Shown: positions 50,089 to 59,688, counted from the stretch's first letter. The stretch: 64,000 nucleotides of DNA from Paratractidigestivibacter sp963605405 (GCA_963605405.1 CAVCUP010000001.1:1-64000), one strand, 5' to 3'. Program-made: numbers and translations. Notes: generated by a model not told the origin, from the sequence alone.

Positions 50089-51594
50089 TTACGACCACTC
50101 CTCGTCGCCCGCGTCCTCGAAGAGGCTCGAGGCGGCGTTCTCGCCGGCGATGCGGCCAGAGTTCAGGCAGAAGCCCATGGTGTTGCCCGGGATGCAGTAG
50201 TTGTAGGAGTCGCCGTAGATGGTGCAGGCATCGGTGCCCACGCAGTAGAGGCCGGGGATGGACTCGTACTCGTCGGTCATGACCTCCATCTTGTGGTTGA
50301 TGAGCACGCCGCCGAGGGTGCCGTAGGCGCCGCAGTACTGCTTACAGCAGTAGAAGGGGCCCTTCTCGAGCGGGCGCATGAACTCGCGCTCCTTCTCGAA
50401 GATGTCGTCCCAGCCGTTGTCGCACATCTCGTTGTACTCGTCGACGTTGGCGATGAGGCCCTCGACGTCGATACCGGCCTTCTCGGCGAGCTCCTCGAGG
50501 GTATCGGCCTGGCAGATGGCGGGGTAACCGGCGGCGAGGTCGGCCTCCCACTGCTCATCGAAGCCCTCGTAGAGGTCGTGCGGGTGGACGTGGGAGACGA
50601 TATCCGGGCCGTCCTTCTTCCAGTGCTTGAGCATGCGGGAGTCGAAGATGGCGTAGGCGACCTTGCCGGGCAGGTGGTTGATGGCGTTGCCGACGAAGGT
50701 GGTGTTGTAGATCTCGTCCTCGGGCATGAAGCGCTCGCCGAGGCGGTTGCACCAGTAGCAGGGCTGGCGGAAGGCGCCCTCGACATAGAAGTGGTTCATG
50801 TTGTCGGGGATCTGGTACATGAGCTCCATGGTCACGGGCGTGTGGCCGCCGCCGACCTCGTGGCACATGTTGATGCCGTCGCCGTCCATGCCGGGAATGG
50901 CGAACGAGAAGAGGTCCGTGCCCCACTCGAAGTCGAGCTTCTCCTTGATGAGCTTGGCGTTATTGCCAAAGCCGCCGGTGGCGACGATGGCGGCCTTGCA
51001 GGAGATCTCGTACTCCTCGCCGTCCTTGTCCTTAGCGGTGACGCCGCAGACGGCGCCGTCCTCGTCCTTGACGAGGCCGGTGCCGGGGCACTCGAGCATG
51101 AACTCGACGCCGAGCTCCTGGGCCCTCTCGGTCATGCGCTTGGTCATCGTGGTCGCGGCGCGCGGGCCCGGCTCGGAGCCGTCCTCGGGCTGGACGACGT
51201 GCCAGGTGTACTCGCCGTCGGAGTAGCCGCGGGTGCGCTCGCGGGCGCGGAAGGCCGGGCGCACGGAGTTGAAGACGACGCCCATGTCCTGCAACCAGGC
51301 GATGGTGTCGCCGGACTTGAAGTAGTAGTCGCGCACGAGGCGGGCGTCGACCTGGTAGTGGGTGTAGAACATGTGGCGGCGGAAGAGCTCGCCGGGGGTG
51401 ACCTCGATCATCGAGGCCTTCTGGACGGGCGAGCCGGCAGCGGCCGGACCCATGCCCATATTGGCGGCGCCGCCGGTGTTGGACGCCTTCTCCAGGCAGA
51501 TGACGCGGGCGCCGTTCTCGGCGGCCGAGACGGCGGCGGCGAGGCCGGAAAGGCCGGCCGCGACGACGACCACGTCGGTTTCGAGCTGCTTCAT
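50089..51594 (-). CDS. FAD_binding_2 flavoprotein reductase (fumarate reductase-like)
   Basis: 501 residues. Soluble flavoprotein of the fumarate reductase/urocanate reductase superfamily that reduces an enoate-type double bond. The dinucleotide motif reads VVVAAGLSGLAAA, with Ala at the first Gly position, followed by VICLEKASNTGG. The capping domain includes PCYWCNRLGERFMPE and the C-terminal FAD region GTLGGVLINHKME and PGNTMGFCLNSGRIAGE. No signal peptide or haem domain, so electrons must come from partner proteins such as those encoded next. AGGAGG before the ATG at 51594. The substrate is unknown; Coriobacteriia use many such paralogues on plant or host metabolites. Confidence 0.88.
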   Translation of the reverse strand: MKQLETDVVVVAAGLSGLAAAVSAAENGARVICLEKASNTGGAANMGMGPAAAGSPVQKASMIEVTPGELFRRHMFYTHYQVDARLVRDYYFKSGDTIAWLQDMGVVFNSVRPAFRARERTRGYSDGEYTWHVVQPEDGSEPGPRAATTMTKRMTERAQELGVEFMLECPGTGLVKDEDGAVCGVTAKDKDGEEYEISCKAAIVATGGFGNNAKLIKEKLDFEWGTDLFSFAIPGMDGDGINMCHEVGGGHTPVTMELMYQIPDNMNHFYVEGAFRQPCYWCNRLGERFMPEDEIYNTTFVGNAINHLPGKVAYAIFDSRMLKHWKKDGPDIVSHVHPHDLYEGFDEQWEADLAAGYPAICQADTLEELAEKAGIDVEGLIANVDEYNEMCDNGWDDIFEKEREFMRPLEKGPFYCCKQYCGAYGTLGGVLINHKMEVMTDEYESIPGLYCVGTDACTIYGDSYNYCIPGNTMGFCLNSGRIAGENAASSLFEDAGDEEWS

Positions 51595-51753
51595 GCGAAT
51601 CCTCCTATTCCGGGGCGGGGCCCCGATTGCCATACGATTTGCATGCCTTACGATGATTAGAACTTTCGCGCGTAACACGCCCGCAATCTATGTGCGGCCG
51701 CACCGAGGATGCACGGGCGCGGCGCGAGGGTTTGTGCAAACGGACCATGAGAA

Positions 51754-51787
51754 AGGGGCCGCCCCCGCTCAGCGGAAAGCGGCCCCT
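51754..51787 (-). terminator. Terminator of the second flavodoxin-like gene
   Basis: AGGGGCCGC and GCGGCCCCT pair perfectly over 9 bp, followed by TTTC on the minus strand. Confidence 0.7.
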
Positions 51788-51822
51788 ATGACCCTGGGCG
51801 CGTGAGGTTGTGGCCGGCGGAC

Positions 51823-52821
51823 TTACTTCTCGGGCTTGGTGACGGAGACGGCGTCCTTGTAGAAGTTGACGCGGTCCTTGTAGGCCTGGGTCTTCTTCAT
51901 CTCGGCGAGCTTGCCCTCGTTCTCCTGGATGTCCTTGCCGTGGATCTCCTTGCCGGAGATGATGTCGTGGGCCTTGTGCAGGTCCTCCGGCTTATAGGTG
52001 ACCTTGACCGAGCCGCCCTCGACGGAGAGCTCGCCCTCGAGGCCGCAGACGCAGCAGATGGCGCGGTTCTCGCCGGGGACGATATAGAAGTCGTTGCAGT
52101 TGCAGTGGGAACAGATGCCCTTCTTGCCCTGGTACTCGACGCCGTCGTAAGGCTGGTTGCCGGAGGCGAGGTTCTCCTGGATCTTGGTCGCGGCGGCGGC
52201 GAGGTTGCGACCGATCTGGGAGGCGCGCTCGATGAGGGCGTCGTCCATGAGGGCGGTCTTGGACCAGGGCACCCACTCGTTGTCGATGACCTGCCAGCTC
52301 GGGGTCATGGCCTGAAGCTGGTGCTCGGACTGGACATGCGTGCCCCAGTCGGATCCGCCGATGCCGATGTAGGAGACGGCCTTCGGGCTCATGATGGCCG
52401 GGTCGGGGACCTCGACGCCCTTGGCGGCCGGGCCGCCCTCGGCCAGGCGGCCGTTCGCGATCTGGGTGGCGATGAAGTTGTTGCCGGTGTCCATGCGGGG
52501 CCCGAAACGGTCCATGATGGTGTGGAAGAGGCCGGAGGCGCCGGTCTCGAAGATCGGGTCGACCATGACGACGCCGTCGGCGTTAAACATCTCGAAGGCG
52601 AGCCAGTCGAAATCGTCCTTGTGGATGCACATGTTCTTGGTGCCGCTCATGAGCATCTTGACGCAGGTGATGCAGCCGGTGCAATGCTTGATGTCGAGGT
52701 CCATGGCGCGGATGAACTCGACCTCGCAGCCAGCCTGCTGCGCGGCGAGAAGGACAGCCTTGCAGATGGTGTCGTTGTTGCCGTTCCTCGTGCCGAACGA
52801 GACTCCCACGATCTTGGGCAT
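51823..52821 (-). CDS. Flavodoxin-family oxidoreductase with C-terminal zinc ribbons (paralogue)
   Basis: 332 residues. Same layout as 45313-46305: FGTRNGNNDTICKAVLLAA phosphate loop, the HCTGCITC cysteine pair (about residues 49-56), DPIFETGASG flavin contact, and C-terminal CSHCNCND plus CCVCGLEG ribbons. GGAGAGGAG precedes the ATG by 9 nt. A terminator follows, so it seems to be a separate transcript from the flavoprotein reductase. Two copies around the reductase suggest electron carriers for different steps. Confidence 0.85.
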   Translation of the reverse strand: MPKIVGVSFGTRNGNNDTICKAVLLAAQQAGCEVEFIRAMDLDIKHCTGCITCVKMLMSGTKNMCIHKDDFDWLAFEMFNADGVVMVDPIFETGASGLFHTIMDRFGPRMDTGNNFIATQIANGRLAEGGPAAKGVEVPDPAIMSPKAVSYIGIGGSDWGTHVQSEHQLQAMTPSWQVIDNEWVPWSKTALMDDALIERASQIGRNLAAAATKIQENLASGNQPYDGVEYQGKKGICSHCNCNDFYIVPGENRAICCVCGLEGELSVEGGSVKVTYKPEDLHKAHDIISGKEIHGKDIQENEGKLAEMKKTQAYKDRVNFYKDAVSVTKPEK

Positions 52822-53050
52822 GAGACCCACTCCTCTCCGTGCGCTTGCGCGCATATCCAGGCGGCGCCCCCCGCGCCGCACGTTTTCTGGAGTGGAGATT
52901 AGGGCCAAACCCGTCGTGCAAACGTATAGGAAAGTGAACGACTCGTTACGCACGACTTGTGCAGTTTGACAAACGCGCAGGTAAAGGCATCAGGCAGAAG
53001 CGGCACGTCCCCGGCAGAGAGCGTGACGAAAGACCGCCCCTCGAATCATC
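52822..53050. other. Upstream region of the flavodoxin-like gene
   Basis: No gene. Contains AT-richer sequence likely to hold a promoter; no clear consensus. It leads into repeat array c. Confidence 0.35.
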
Positions 53051-53276
53051 TGCAAGGTTTTGCCCTTCGTGCGACGCTCGGAGACCTACGCTGCAAGGTT
53101 TTGTCCTTCGTGCGACGTAATTTCGACGACTTGCGGGGCAGTTCCGAAGAAAACCCCAGATAACCAGCCGCGTAAAGGGCCTTAGACCCCCTCGAATCCC
53201 AAAATCACGCAGCACGGAGGGCAAAACCTTGCAAAGCGGTCGCGCTTACGCAGCACGAAAGGCAAAACCTCGCAAA
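53051..53276. repeat. Intergenic inverted array, 41-bp period (array c)
   Basis: TGCAAGGTTTTGCCCTTCGT starts at 53051 and a near copy at 53092 (41 bp apart). Inverted copies with GCAAAACCT start at 53221 and 53262 (41 bp apart). An unrelated stretch of about 90 bp separates the two halves. The same architecture as arrays a, b and d, with a different motif. Confidence 0.8.
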
Positions 53277-53284
53277 AGAATCCG

Positions 53285-54841
53285 TTAGCGGCCCATGCCG
53301 TCCATGATGCTCGCGGAGAAGGAGAGCGCCAGGCGATCGTCGCCGTCCTTGAGGTCGATCAAGAAGAGCTCACGCACTTTGTTGATGCGATAGAAATAGG
53401 TATTGCGGTGTACGTTCAGCGCCTGCGCGGCGTCTGCGGGGCTGCCGGGATAGCGGACGCTCATGATGGCCGTCTGCAGATATGCGGTTCCGTGCTCGCG
53501 GTCGTAGTCGGCCATGGCGACGACGCGCTTGTCGAGGAGCATCTCGAGCTTATCCGGAGAGGAGGAGACCGAGGCCAAGGCGGCGAAGCGGTGCTCCCAG
53601 AAGTAATACGCGCGGCCGGGCTCGGGGTCGCGGATGGCCCCGGAGAGGTCACAGGCCTCCTGGAAGCGGCTCGGGCACTTGGAGAGGTCGTCGAACGGCT
53701 CGCTCACGAAGGCCGAGAGCTCGTTGTTCTCGAGCATGCCGACGAAGGACTTGTTCACCGAGAACCTGCGCTGTGCCCGCGCGTAGTCGTCGTAGCCGGC
53801 CGACTCGTTGCGCCCGATGGAGGTGAGGACCACGAGGCAGTTCTCGCGGGCGCACCACAGGCAGTTGCGCAGGGAACGCGCGGCCATGGTGCCGATGCGC
53901 GCATGGTAGTCCTTATCGGCGTTGCGCTGCCCTGTCACAACGAGCAGCACGTATGACACGTCGACGGGCAGGTGCGTCATGAGCAGCTGCGCGCGCATGG
54001 TCTGCTCATTGACGAAGCCCCCCTCAACGAGGTCGTGGAGCACCGAGGAACCGGACCCCACGCGCTCGCCGGCGGCGCCGAGCCGCTCGATCATCACGCC
54101 CGCGAGAAGACCTGCATAGTCAATGAGCTCCAGGTCGAAACCGGAGATGGGCCGCTCGAGCTCAAGAACGTCGTAGCGCCCCATCTCGAGGTGGTGGTAG
54201 TAGATGATCGAGGTGACCCAGTGCCGGCCGTAGCGCTCCGTCGCGCTCATGATGGAGTGGCGCGCCCGGCGCACGGCGGCGAGGGTGCCGTCTCCCTCCA
54301 TCTCCAAGTTGACCTCCTCGGAGAGATAGCCGCGCGAGAGCACCTCCTGCACGTCCGGCGCGTCCTCGGGGAAATCGCCGGCCGTCGCGAGCAGGCGCAT
54401 ATCCGCGTTGGTGATGATCACGGGGTTGCCGAGCACCTTCGACGAGCGCCGCGCGAACTGCGTCAAGTCGTAGCTGGAGAGAAACGCGTCGAACATGCGG
54501 TCGCGCCGCAGCTCGAGAACGGCCGCCTTCGAGGGCAGGTCGAGAAACGCGGCGCGGAAGTCGTCATAGCTCTGAGGAGCGGCCACGACGACGAAGTCGC
54601 CGCCCACGCGCAGCCCCTCGGGGATCTCCTTGCCCGCGAGCACGAGCATGATATGGCGCTCGGAGGGCTTGGCGCGCCCATCCTGGAAGTCGGAGAGCCT
54701 GGCCATGCGAAGCAGCCGCGCCTCGGGCGGCACGTTTGTCCCGTACTCGGGGGTGAGAAGGACGTCCTCGTCCAGTAGCTCCTGCTTGCCCATGCGCCAG
54801 TCCGTGCAGGCGAGCTCGTTCAGAACGGTCCTCAGTTTCAT
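53285..54841 (-). CDS. PucR-type transcriptional regulator (second)
   Basis: 518 residues. The N-terminus (MKLRTVLNELACTDWRM) and sensory domain (VLGNPVIITNADMRLLATAG) resemble purine-catabolism-type PucR proteins, ending in the PucR helix-turn-helix (SPADAAQALNVHRNTYFYRI followed by NKVRELFLIDL). It is divergent from the CocE operon across 320 bp that includes palindromes, so it is the likely local activator. It ends next to array c. Confidence 0.88.
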   Translation of the reverse strand: MKLRTVLNELACTDWRMGKQELLDEDVLLTPEYGTNVPPEARLLRMARLSDFQDGRAKPSERHIMLVLAGKEIPEGLRVGGDFVVVAAPQSYDDFRAAFLDLPSKAAVLELRRDRMFDAFLSSYDLTQFARRSSKVLGNPVIITNADMRLLATAGDFPEDAPDVQEVLSRGYLSEEVNLEMEGDGTLAAVRRARHSIMSATERYGRHWVTSIIYYHHLEMGRYDVLELERPISGFDLELIDYAGLLAGVMIERLGAAGERVGSGSSVLHDLVEGGFVNEQTMRAQLLMTHLPVDVSYVLLVVTGQRNADKDYHARIGTMAARSLRNCLWCARENCLVVLTSIGRNESAGYDDYARAQRRFSVNKSFVGMLENNELSAFVSEPFDDLSKCPSRFQEACDLSGAIRDPEPGRAYYFWEHRFAALASVSSSPDKLEMLLDKRVVAMADYDREHGTAYLQTAIMSVRYPGSPADAAQALNVHRNTYFYRINKVRELFLIDLKDGDDRLALSFSASIMDGMGR

Positions 54842-55161
54842 GCGTCCCCCTCGTGTATCTTCGACGCCCGGTTTCGAACCCGGGCGAGGTCAAGCCATGC
54901 GCGGGGCGTCCCAAGGGCGGCCGGGCCGCGACCCCGAAAAACAGGGGCGCGCCCCGCAAGGCACAGTCAATAATACGCGCGCGTTGGACGATTGCACATG
55001 GGGGTGTTCAGCGGTACCGCTCGCGGCGCCGACCCGCGCGCAAAGTTTGTCACCTAGCCCAATGACCTCGCCCGCCCGAACGACCACACTGTTCATCGAT
55101 GGTTCCGCGCGCCCCGCCACGAGGCGGCGCGCGGATGGACAAAACCCGAGAGGAGTTTTGA
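54842..55161. promoter_or_regulatory. Divergent control region between PucR and the CocE operon
   Basis: Contains GCCCGG-TTTCGAAC-CCGGGC (54866-54885) close to the PucR start, GGGGCGCGCCCC (54948-54959), and a perfect 12-bp palindrome AGCGGTACCGCT (55010-55021) about 140 bp before the CocE start. The last is the best operator candidate. No consensus promoter is obvious. Confidence 0.45.
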
Positions 55162-56976
55162 ATGGCCGAGGAAGAATACAACGGCATCTACAAGACGATG
55201 GCGTTCGGCAGGAACAAGGAGGAGTTCGAGGTTCCCTTCGCCAAGGGCAACCCGGGCAAGACCCGCGAGGAGCTCGACGAGCTCAAGCAGAAGCTCCGCG
55301 ACGACCCCGACGCCGGCGACGCCGAGATGGTCGCCACCATGGGCTTCTGCGCCAAGTACAACCCGCACACCTACATGACCGACATCCCCAACGTCATGTG
55401 CGAGCGCGACGTGGCCTGCGTCCTGCGCGACGGCACCACCATCTACGCCGACATCTACCGCCCGGCCAACACCACCGAGAAGGTGCCCGTCATCTGCGTC
55501 TTCGCCCCCTTCGGCAAGAACCCCTCCGAGGGCATGGACTCCTGGCAGCTCATGGGTGTGCCGCCCAAGACCGTCTCCCAATACGCCAAGTTCGAGGCCC
55601 CCGACCCCGGCTACTGGTGCCACTACGGCTACGCCGTGGCCAACGTCGACCCGCGCGGCGTCGGCAACTCAGAAGGCGACGTCTATCTCTGGGGCTCACA
55701 GGACGCCCAGGACGGCTATGACTTCATCGAGTGGGTCACCGCCCAGGAGTGGTGCAACGGCCGCGCCACGATGATCGGCAACTCCGGCGTCTGCATGGCC
55801 CACTGGCGCATCGCCGCTACCAGGCCTCCCCACCTCGCCTGCCTCGCCGCCTGGGAGGGCCAGGGCGACCTCTACCGCGAGTCCTACTACTGCGGCGGCA
55901 TCCCCAACCCCGACTACGAGACCCACATCATCCAGGCGCTCGCCGTCAACAACTACATCGAGGACACCCCGGCGATGGTCGCCAAGTATCCCCTGATGAA
56001 CGCCTACTACAAGGACAAGATCGTCGACTGGAACAAGATCCGTATCCCGACGTACGTGACCGCCGGCTGGGTCCACCACCACCTGCGCGGCGCCTTCGAG
56101 GGCTTCCGCCGCATCCGCACCCCCAAGAAGTGGATGCGCGCCCACCGCGACTTCGAGTGGCCCGACACCTACACCCCGGCCAACATGGAGGACGTGCGCA
56201 AGTTCTTCGACCGTTACTGCAAAGAGATCCACAACGGCTGGGAGATGACCCCGCGCGTGCGCCTCGACGTCATGGACGCCTACGACTACGACTACGCCTC
56301 CCGCCGCGCCGAGGAGACCTTCCCCCTCAAGCGCACCGAGTACAGGAAGCTCTACCTCGACGCCGCCAACCACGAGGCCGGCTATGAGGAGTACCCGGTC
56401 GAGTCCGAGGTCGCCTACGACCCCAAGACCGAGTCCACGACCTTTACCTACCAGTTCACCGAGGACACCGAGATCACCGGCTTCATGAAGCTGCACCTCG
56501 AGGTGGAGTGCCGCGGCTACGACAACATGGACCTCTTCCCCTGGGTCATCAAGCTCGACAAGGACGGCAACTACGTGCCTATCCGCGTCATGGGCGCGCC
56601 CTTCCGCGGCGCCTGGGGCTTCCTGCGCTGCTCGCACCGCGACCTCGACCCGAACTATGCCTCCGACTTCCAGCCCGTGCACAGCCACGAGAAGGAGGAA
56701 CGCATGCAGCCCGGCGAGATCGTCCCGGTCGACGTCGAGATGTACCCGCACTCCCGCTTCTGGCACAAGGGCGAGAAGATCCAGGTCGTCGTCGCCGGCC
56801 GCTTCGTCAAGACCGAGTGGTTCCACGACAACGACATGAACCACAAGACCGACAACGGCGACGGCATGCACGTGATCCACACCGGCGGCTCTCACCAGTC
56901 CTACCTGCAGATCCCGGTCGTCCCGCCCAAGTACCAGGTCGGCGACTACATCTGGCACGGCGACGAGAACAAGTAG
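55162..56976 (+). CDS. CocE/NonD-family alpha/beta hydrolase
   Basis: 604 residues. Serine hydrolase related to cocaine esterase and X-Pro dipeptidyl-peptidase. The catalytic domain has RDGTTIYADIYRP, DPRGVGNSEGD, and the nucleophile elbow GNSGVCMAHW (Ser). The C-terminal jelly-roll domain ends with RFWHKGEKIQVVVAGR and HTGGSHQSYLQIPVVP. No signal peptide, so the substrate is hydrolysed inside the cell. AGGAG precedes the ATG. First gene of the operon with ACP, Ptb, Buk and the AEC carrier. It probably cleaves an ester or amide whose acyl part enters the pathway. Confidence 0.9.
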   Translation: MAEEEYNGIYKTMAFGRNKEEFEVPFAKGNPGKTREELDELKQKLRDDPDAGDAEMVATMGFCAKYNPHTYMTDIPNVMCERDVACVLRDGTTIYADIYRPANTTEKVPVICVFAPFGKNPSEGMDSWQLMGVPPKTVSQYAKFEAPDPGYWCHYGYAVANVDPRGVGNSEGDVYLWGSQDAQDGYDFIEWVTAQEWCNGRATMIGNSGVCMAHWRIAATRPPHLACLAAWEGQGDLYRESYYCGGIPNPDYETHIIQALAVNNYIEDTPAMVAKYPLMNAYYKDKIVDWNKIRIPTYVTAGWVHHHLRGAFEGFRRIRTPKKWMRAHRDFEWPDTYTPANMEDVRKFFDRYCKEIHNGWEMTPRVRLDVMDAYDYDYASRRAEETFPLKRTEYRKLYLDAANHEAGYEEYPVESEVAYDPKTESTTFTYQFTEDTEITGFMKLHLEVECRGYDNMDLFPWVIKLDKDGNYVPIRVMGAPFRGAWGFLRCSHRDLDPNYASDFQPVHSHEKEERMQPGEIVPVDVEMYPHSRFWHKGEKIQVVVAGRFVKTEWFHDNDMNHKTDNGDGMHVIHTGGSHQSYLQIPVVPPKYQVGDYIWHGDENK

Positions 56977-57111
56977 CCCCCACCCGACGCGCCGCCTCAG
57001 TCGCGCCCAACGATTCGGCCACCCGGCGAGAATGCCCGCCCTTCTCGCCGCCCGGCAAGCACCCATAGAAACCCGCGGGCGCACAGCCCCAGGCACATAA
57101 AGGAGTAAAAC

Positions 57112-57363
57112 ATGAACGACTTCCAGCTCGAGGTTATCGACATCCTCAAGGACAAGGCCGCCGACCTCTTTGGCTCCGACCCCGAGACCCTCGGCCCCGA
57201 CACCAAGTTCGTGGACGACCTGCACTGCAAGAGCGTGAACATCGTGCAGTTCGCCTCCGCCCTCGAGGACGAGTACGAGGTCGAGGTCCCCTACATGCAG
57301 CTCAACAAGTGCGTGACCTTCGCCGACGCCGCCAAGTTCGTGGACGACGCCCTCTCCATGTAG
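57112..57363 (+). CDS. Dedicated acyl carrier protein (second copy)
   Basis: 83 residues, acidic, ACP fold. The phosphopantetheine Ser is in LHCKSVNIVQF, so DSL reads KSV. The C-terminal helix is FADAAKFVDDAL. Not closely similar to the first ACP, although each precedes a ptb-buk pair. AAAGGAG ribosome binding site. A terminator follows directly. Confidence 0.85.
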   Translation: MNDFQLEVIDILKDKAADLFGSDPETLGPDTKFVDDLHCKSVNIVQFASALEDEYEVEVPYMQLNKCVTFADAAKFVDDALSM

Positions 57364-57373
57364 CAAGCCTTCC

Positions 57374-57407
57374 GGGGCCCGGGGCTGCGTGCTTCCGGGC
57401 CCCTTTT
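57374..57407 (+). terminator. Terminator inside the CocE operon
   Basis: GGGGCCCGG and CCGGGCCCC pair perfectly, followed by TTTT, between the ACP and ptb genes. Likely partial, giving more hydrolase and ACP than Ptb, Buk and carrier. Confidence 0.8.
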
Positions 57408-57426
57408 GTATAGAAAGGACCCGCAA

Positions 57427-58428
57427 ATGACGCTTATCGAGAAGCTCACCGAGGACGCGAAGGCCTGCGAGAAGAAGGCTCGCGTCGCCCTGCCCGAGTG
57501 CGAGGCCGCAAAGACCCTCCAGGCCGCGCGCCGCGTGCTCGACGACGGCATCGGCGTCCCCGTGCTCGTCTCCCCCGCCGATGTGATCGCCGCCACCGCC
57601 GAGGAGGCCGGGGTCTCGCTCGAGGGCATGGAGATCGTCGACACCGCGGACGCCGAGGCGCTCGAGGCGCTGGCCAGCCGCTTCATGGACACGGACAAGC
57701 CGCGCATGCTCTCGGCCAAGGGCATCCGCCGCAAGCTCAAGAACCCCATGTGGTGGGCCATGGTCATGGAGGAGCTCGGCGACGTCGACTGCACCTTCTG
57801 CGGCCACGTGAACACCACAGGCGACGTCCTCATGACCGCCCAGATGACCATCGGCCTGGCCGAGGGCGTCGACGTCCCCTCAATCCTCGCGCTCGTCGAG
57901 ACCCCCGGCTTCGAGGGCCCCGAGGGCGGCGTGATCTGCTTCACCGACTGCGGCCTGAACCCCGAGCCCAATGCCTCTGAGCTGGCCTCCATTGCCATCT
58001 CGGCCGCCGACGGCGTCAAGGCGATCATGGGCTGGGAGCCGCGCGTGGGCTTCCTCTCCTTCTCGACCAAGGGCTCCGGCGCCGGCGAGAGCGTGAACCG
58101 CGTGAACGAGGCCATCGACCTTGTGCATGAGCGCCGCCCGGACATCGCCGCCGACGGCGAGTTCCAGCTCGACGCCGCCATCGACGCCGCCGTGGCCGCC
58201 AAGAAGGTCGGCGAGGGCTCCGAGGTAGCGGGCCGCTGCAACGTGCTCGTCTTCCCGGACCTGAACGCCGCGAACATCGCCGTCAAGCTGATCCAGCGCT
58301 TCGCCAAGGGCGCGGCGTACGGCCACACGCTGAACGGCTTCGCCAAGCCCGTGGCCGACTCGAGCCGCGGCGCCACCGTCGACGAGATCGTCGGCGACAT
58401 CGCGATGCTCGTGCTCTCCGCCCGATAG
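57427..58428 (+). CDS. Phosphate acyltransferase, Ptb/Pta family (second copy)
   Basis: 333 residues. Motifs match the first copy: RVALPECEAAKTLQAARRVL, GHVNTTGDVLMTAQMTIGLAE, and GRCNVLVFPDLNAANIAVKL. Overall similarity to the first copy is moderate, so this is an old paralogue pair rather than a recent duplication. ATG at 57427 with AAAGGA. It feeds the butyrate kinase that follows. Confidence 0.9.
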   Translation: MTLIEKLTEDAKACEKKARVALPECEAAKTLQAARRVLDDGIGVPVLVSPADVIAATAEEAGVSLEGMEIVDTADAEALEALASRFMDTDKPRMLSAKGIRRKLKNPMWWAMVMEELGDVDCTFCGHVNTTGDVLMTAQMTIGLAEGVDVPSILALVETPGFEGPEGGVICFTDCGLNPEPNASELASIAISAADGVKAIMGWEPRVGFLSFSTKGSGAGESVNRVNEAIDLVHERRPDIAADGEFQLDAAIDAAVAAKKVGEGSEVAGRCNVLVFPDLNAANIAVKLIQRFAKGAAYGHTLNGFAKPVADSSRGATVDEIVGDIAMLVLSAR

Positions 58429-58560
58429 ACTTTTCCGGCGGCGGCGAGGGCGAGAGAGGCTGTTGCGCGCTTCTCGGCGCCCGTGTCTCTCAGCACCCGC
58501 GCTCCTCTGTGCCCGTCTCCCCCGCCTCGCCGCCGCCCGCAAAGAAAGGACCCCATCCCC

Positions 58561-59685
58561 ATGGCCTACAAGATCCTCACCCTCTCCCCCGGCTCCACCT
58601 CCACCAAGGTGGCCGTCTTCGAGGGAACCGAGGCGCTCTTCCGCCTCAACGTGACACACCCGGCCGACGAGCTCAAGCAGTTCGACATGGCAGCCGACCA
58701 GTTCGAGTACCGCAAGCAGACCATCCTCGATGCCCTCGCCGAGCAGGGCATCGAGCTCGAGGACATCGACGCCTTCTCGGGCTACTGCGGCGCCATGGGC
58801 CCGACCATCGGCGGCACCTTCGCCATCGACCAGACCGTCTGCGACCACGTGCTCAACGCCGGCGTGAACCACCCCGCCATCCTCGGCGCCCCGCTGCTCC
58901 ACGCCTTCGCGCAGGAGGTCGGCCGCCCCGCCTACGCCGTCAACCAACCCGACACCGACGAGCTTGCCGACGTCGCGCGCATCACCGGCTGGCCCGGCGT
59001 CTACCGCAAGAGCCACGTCCACTGCCTGAACCAGAAGGAGTGCGCCATCCGTTGCGCCGCCGAGGTCGGGAAGACCTACGAGGAGGGCAACTTCATCGTC
59101 GCGCACGTGGGCGGCGGCCTCTCCGTCGCGTGCCACAAGCACGGGCGCATGGTCGACACCAACGACGTCCTCGAGGGCGCCGGCCCCTTCGCGCCGAACC
59201 GCTGCGGCGACGTTCCCGCCAAGCCCATCGTTAAGATGGCCTTCGCCGAGGGCGCGAGCAAGAAGGAGATGGACGGCGTCGTCGGCAAGACCGGCGGCCT
59301 CGTCGGGCTTCTCGGCACCGACGACGCGCGCAGAATCGTCGCCCGCATCGAGGAGGGCGACGCGTGGGCCGAGGTCGTCTACGACGCCATGGCCTACCAG
59401 GTCGCCAAGTACATCGCCGGCTTCGCGGCCGTGCTCAAGGGCAAGGTCGACGGCATCGTGCTCACCGGCGGCGTCTCCCACGACCCGCGCTTCGTCTCCT
59501 ACGTGAGCGAGCGCGTCGAGTGGATCGCGCCGGTGCACGTCTACGCCGGTGACTTCGAGATGGACGCGCTCGCCGCGGGCGCCATCCGCTGCCTCGACGG
59601 CGAGGAGAAGGTCATGGCCTTTACCGGCGAGCCCAGCTGGAAGGGCTTCACCATGGACGGCGCCATCGCGGACGTGGAGGCGTAA
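58561..59685 (+). CDS. buk: Butyrate kinase (second copy)
   Basis: 374 residues. LTLSPGSTSTKVAVFEGTEA at the N-terminus, NQPDTDELADVARITG, VAHVGGGLSVACHKHGRM and KVDGIVLTGGVSHDPRF are the acetokinase-family motifs. GAAAGGAC precedes the ATG; the frame is open for 26 codons more upstream without a site. It makes ATP from the acyl phosphate. The AEC carrier starts 3 bp downstream. Confidence 0.93.
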   Translation: MAYKILTLSPGSTSTKVAVFEGTEALFRLNVTHPADELKQFDMAADQFEYRKQTILDALAEQGIELEDIDAFSGYCGAMGPTIGGTFAIDQTVCDHVLNAGVNHPAILGAPLLHAFAQEVGRPAYAVNQPDTDELADVARITGWPGVYRKSHVHCLNQKECAIRCAAEVGKTYEEGNFIVAHVGGGLSVACHKHGRMVDTNDVLEGAGPFAPNRCGDVPAKPIVKMAFAEGASKKEMDGVVGKTGGLVGLLGTDDARRIVARIEEGDAWAEVVYDAMAYQVAKYIAGFAAVLKGKVDGIVLTGGVSHDPRFVSYVSERVEWIAPVHVYAGDFEMDALAAGAIRCLDGEEKVMAFTGEPSWKGFTMDGAIADVEA

Positions 59686-59688
59686 GGC

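Noticed and set aside
54866..54885. tRNA remnant suggested by a GGGTTCGAAACC-like arm
   Set aside because: No other tRNA arms or a 3' acceptor match; better explained as an inverted repeat in a control region.
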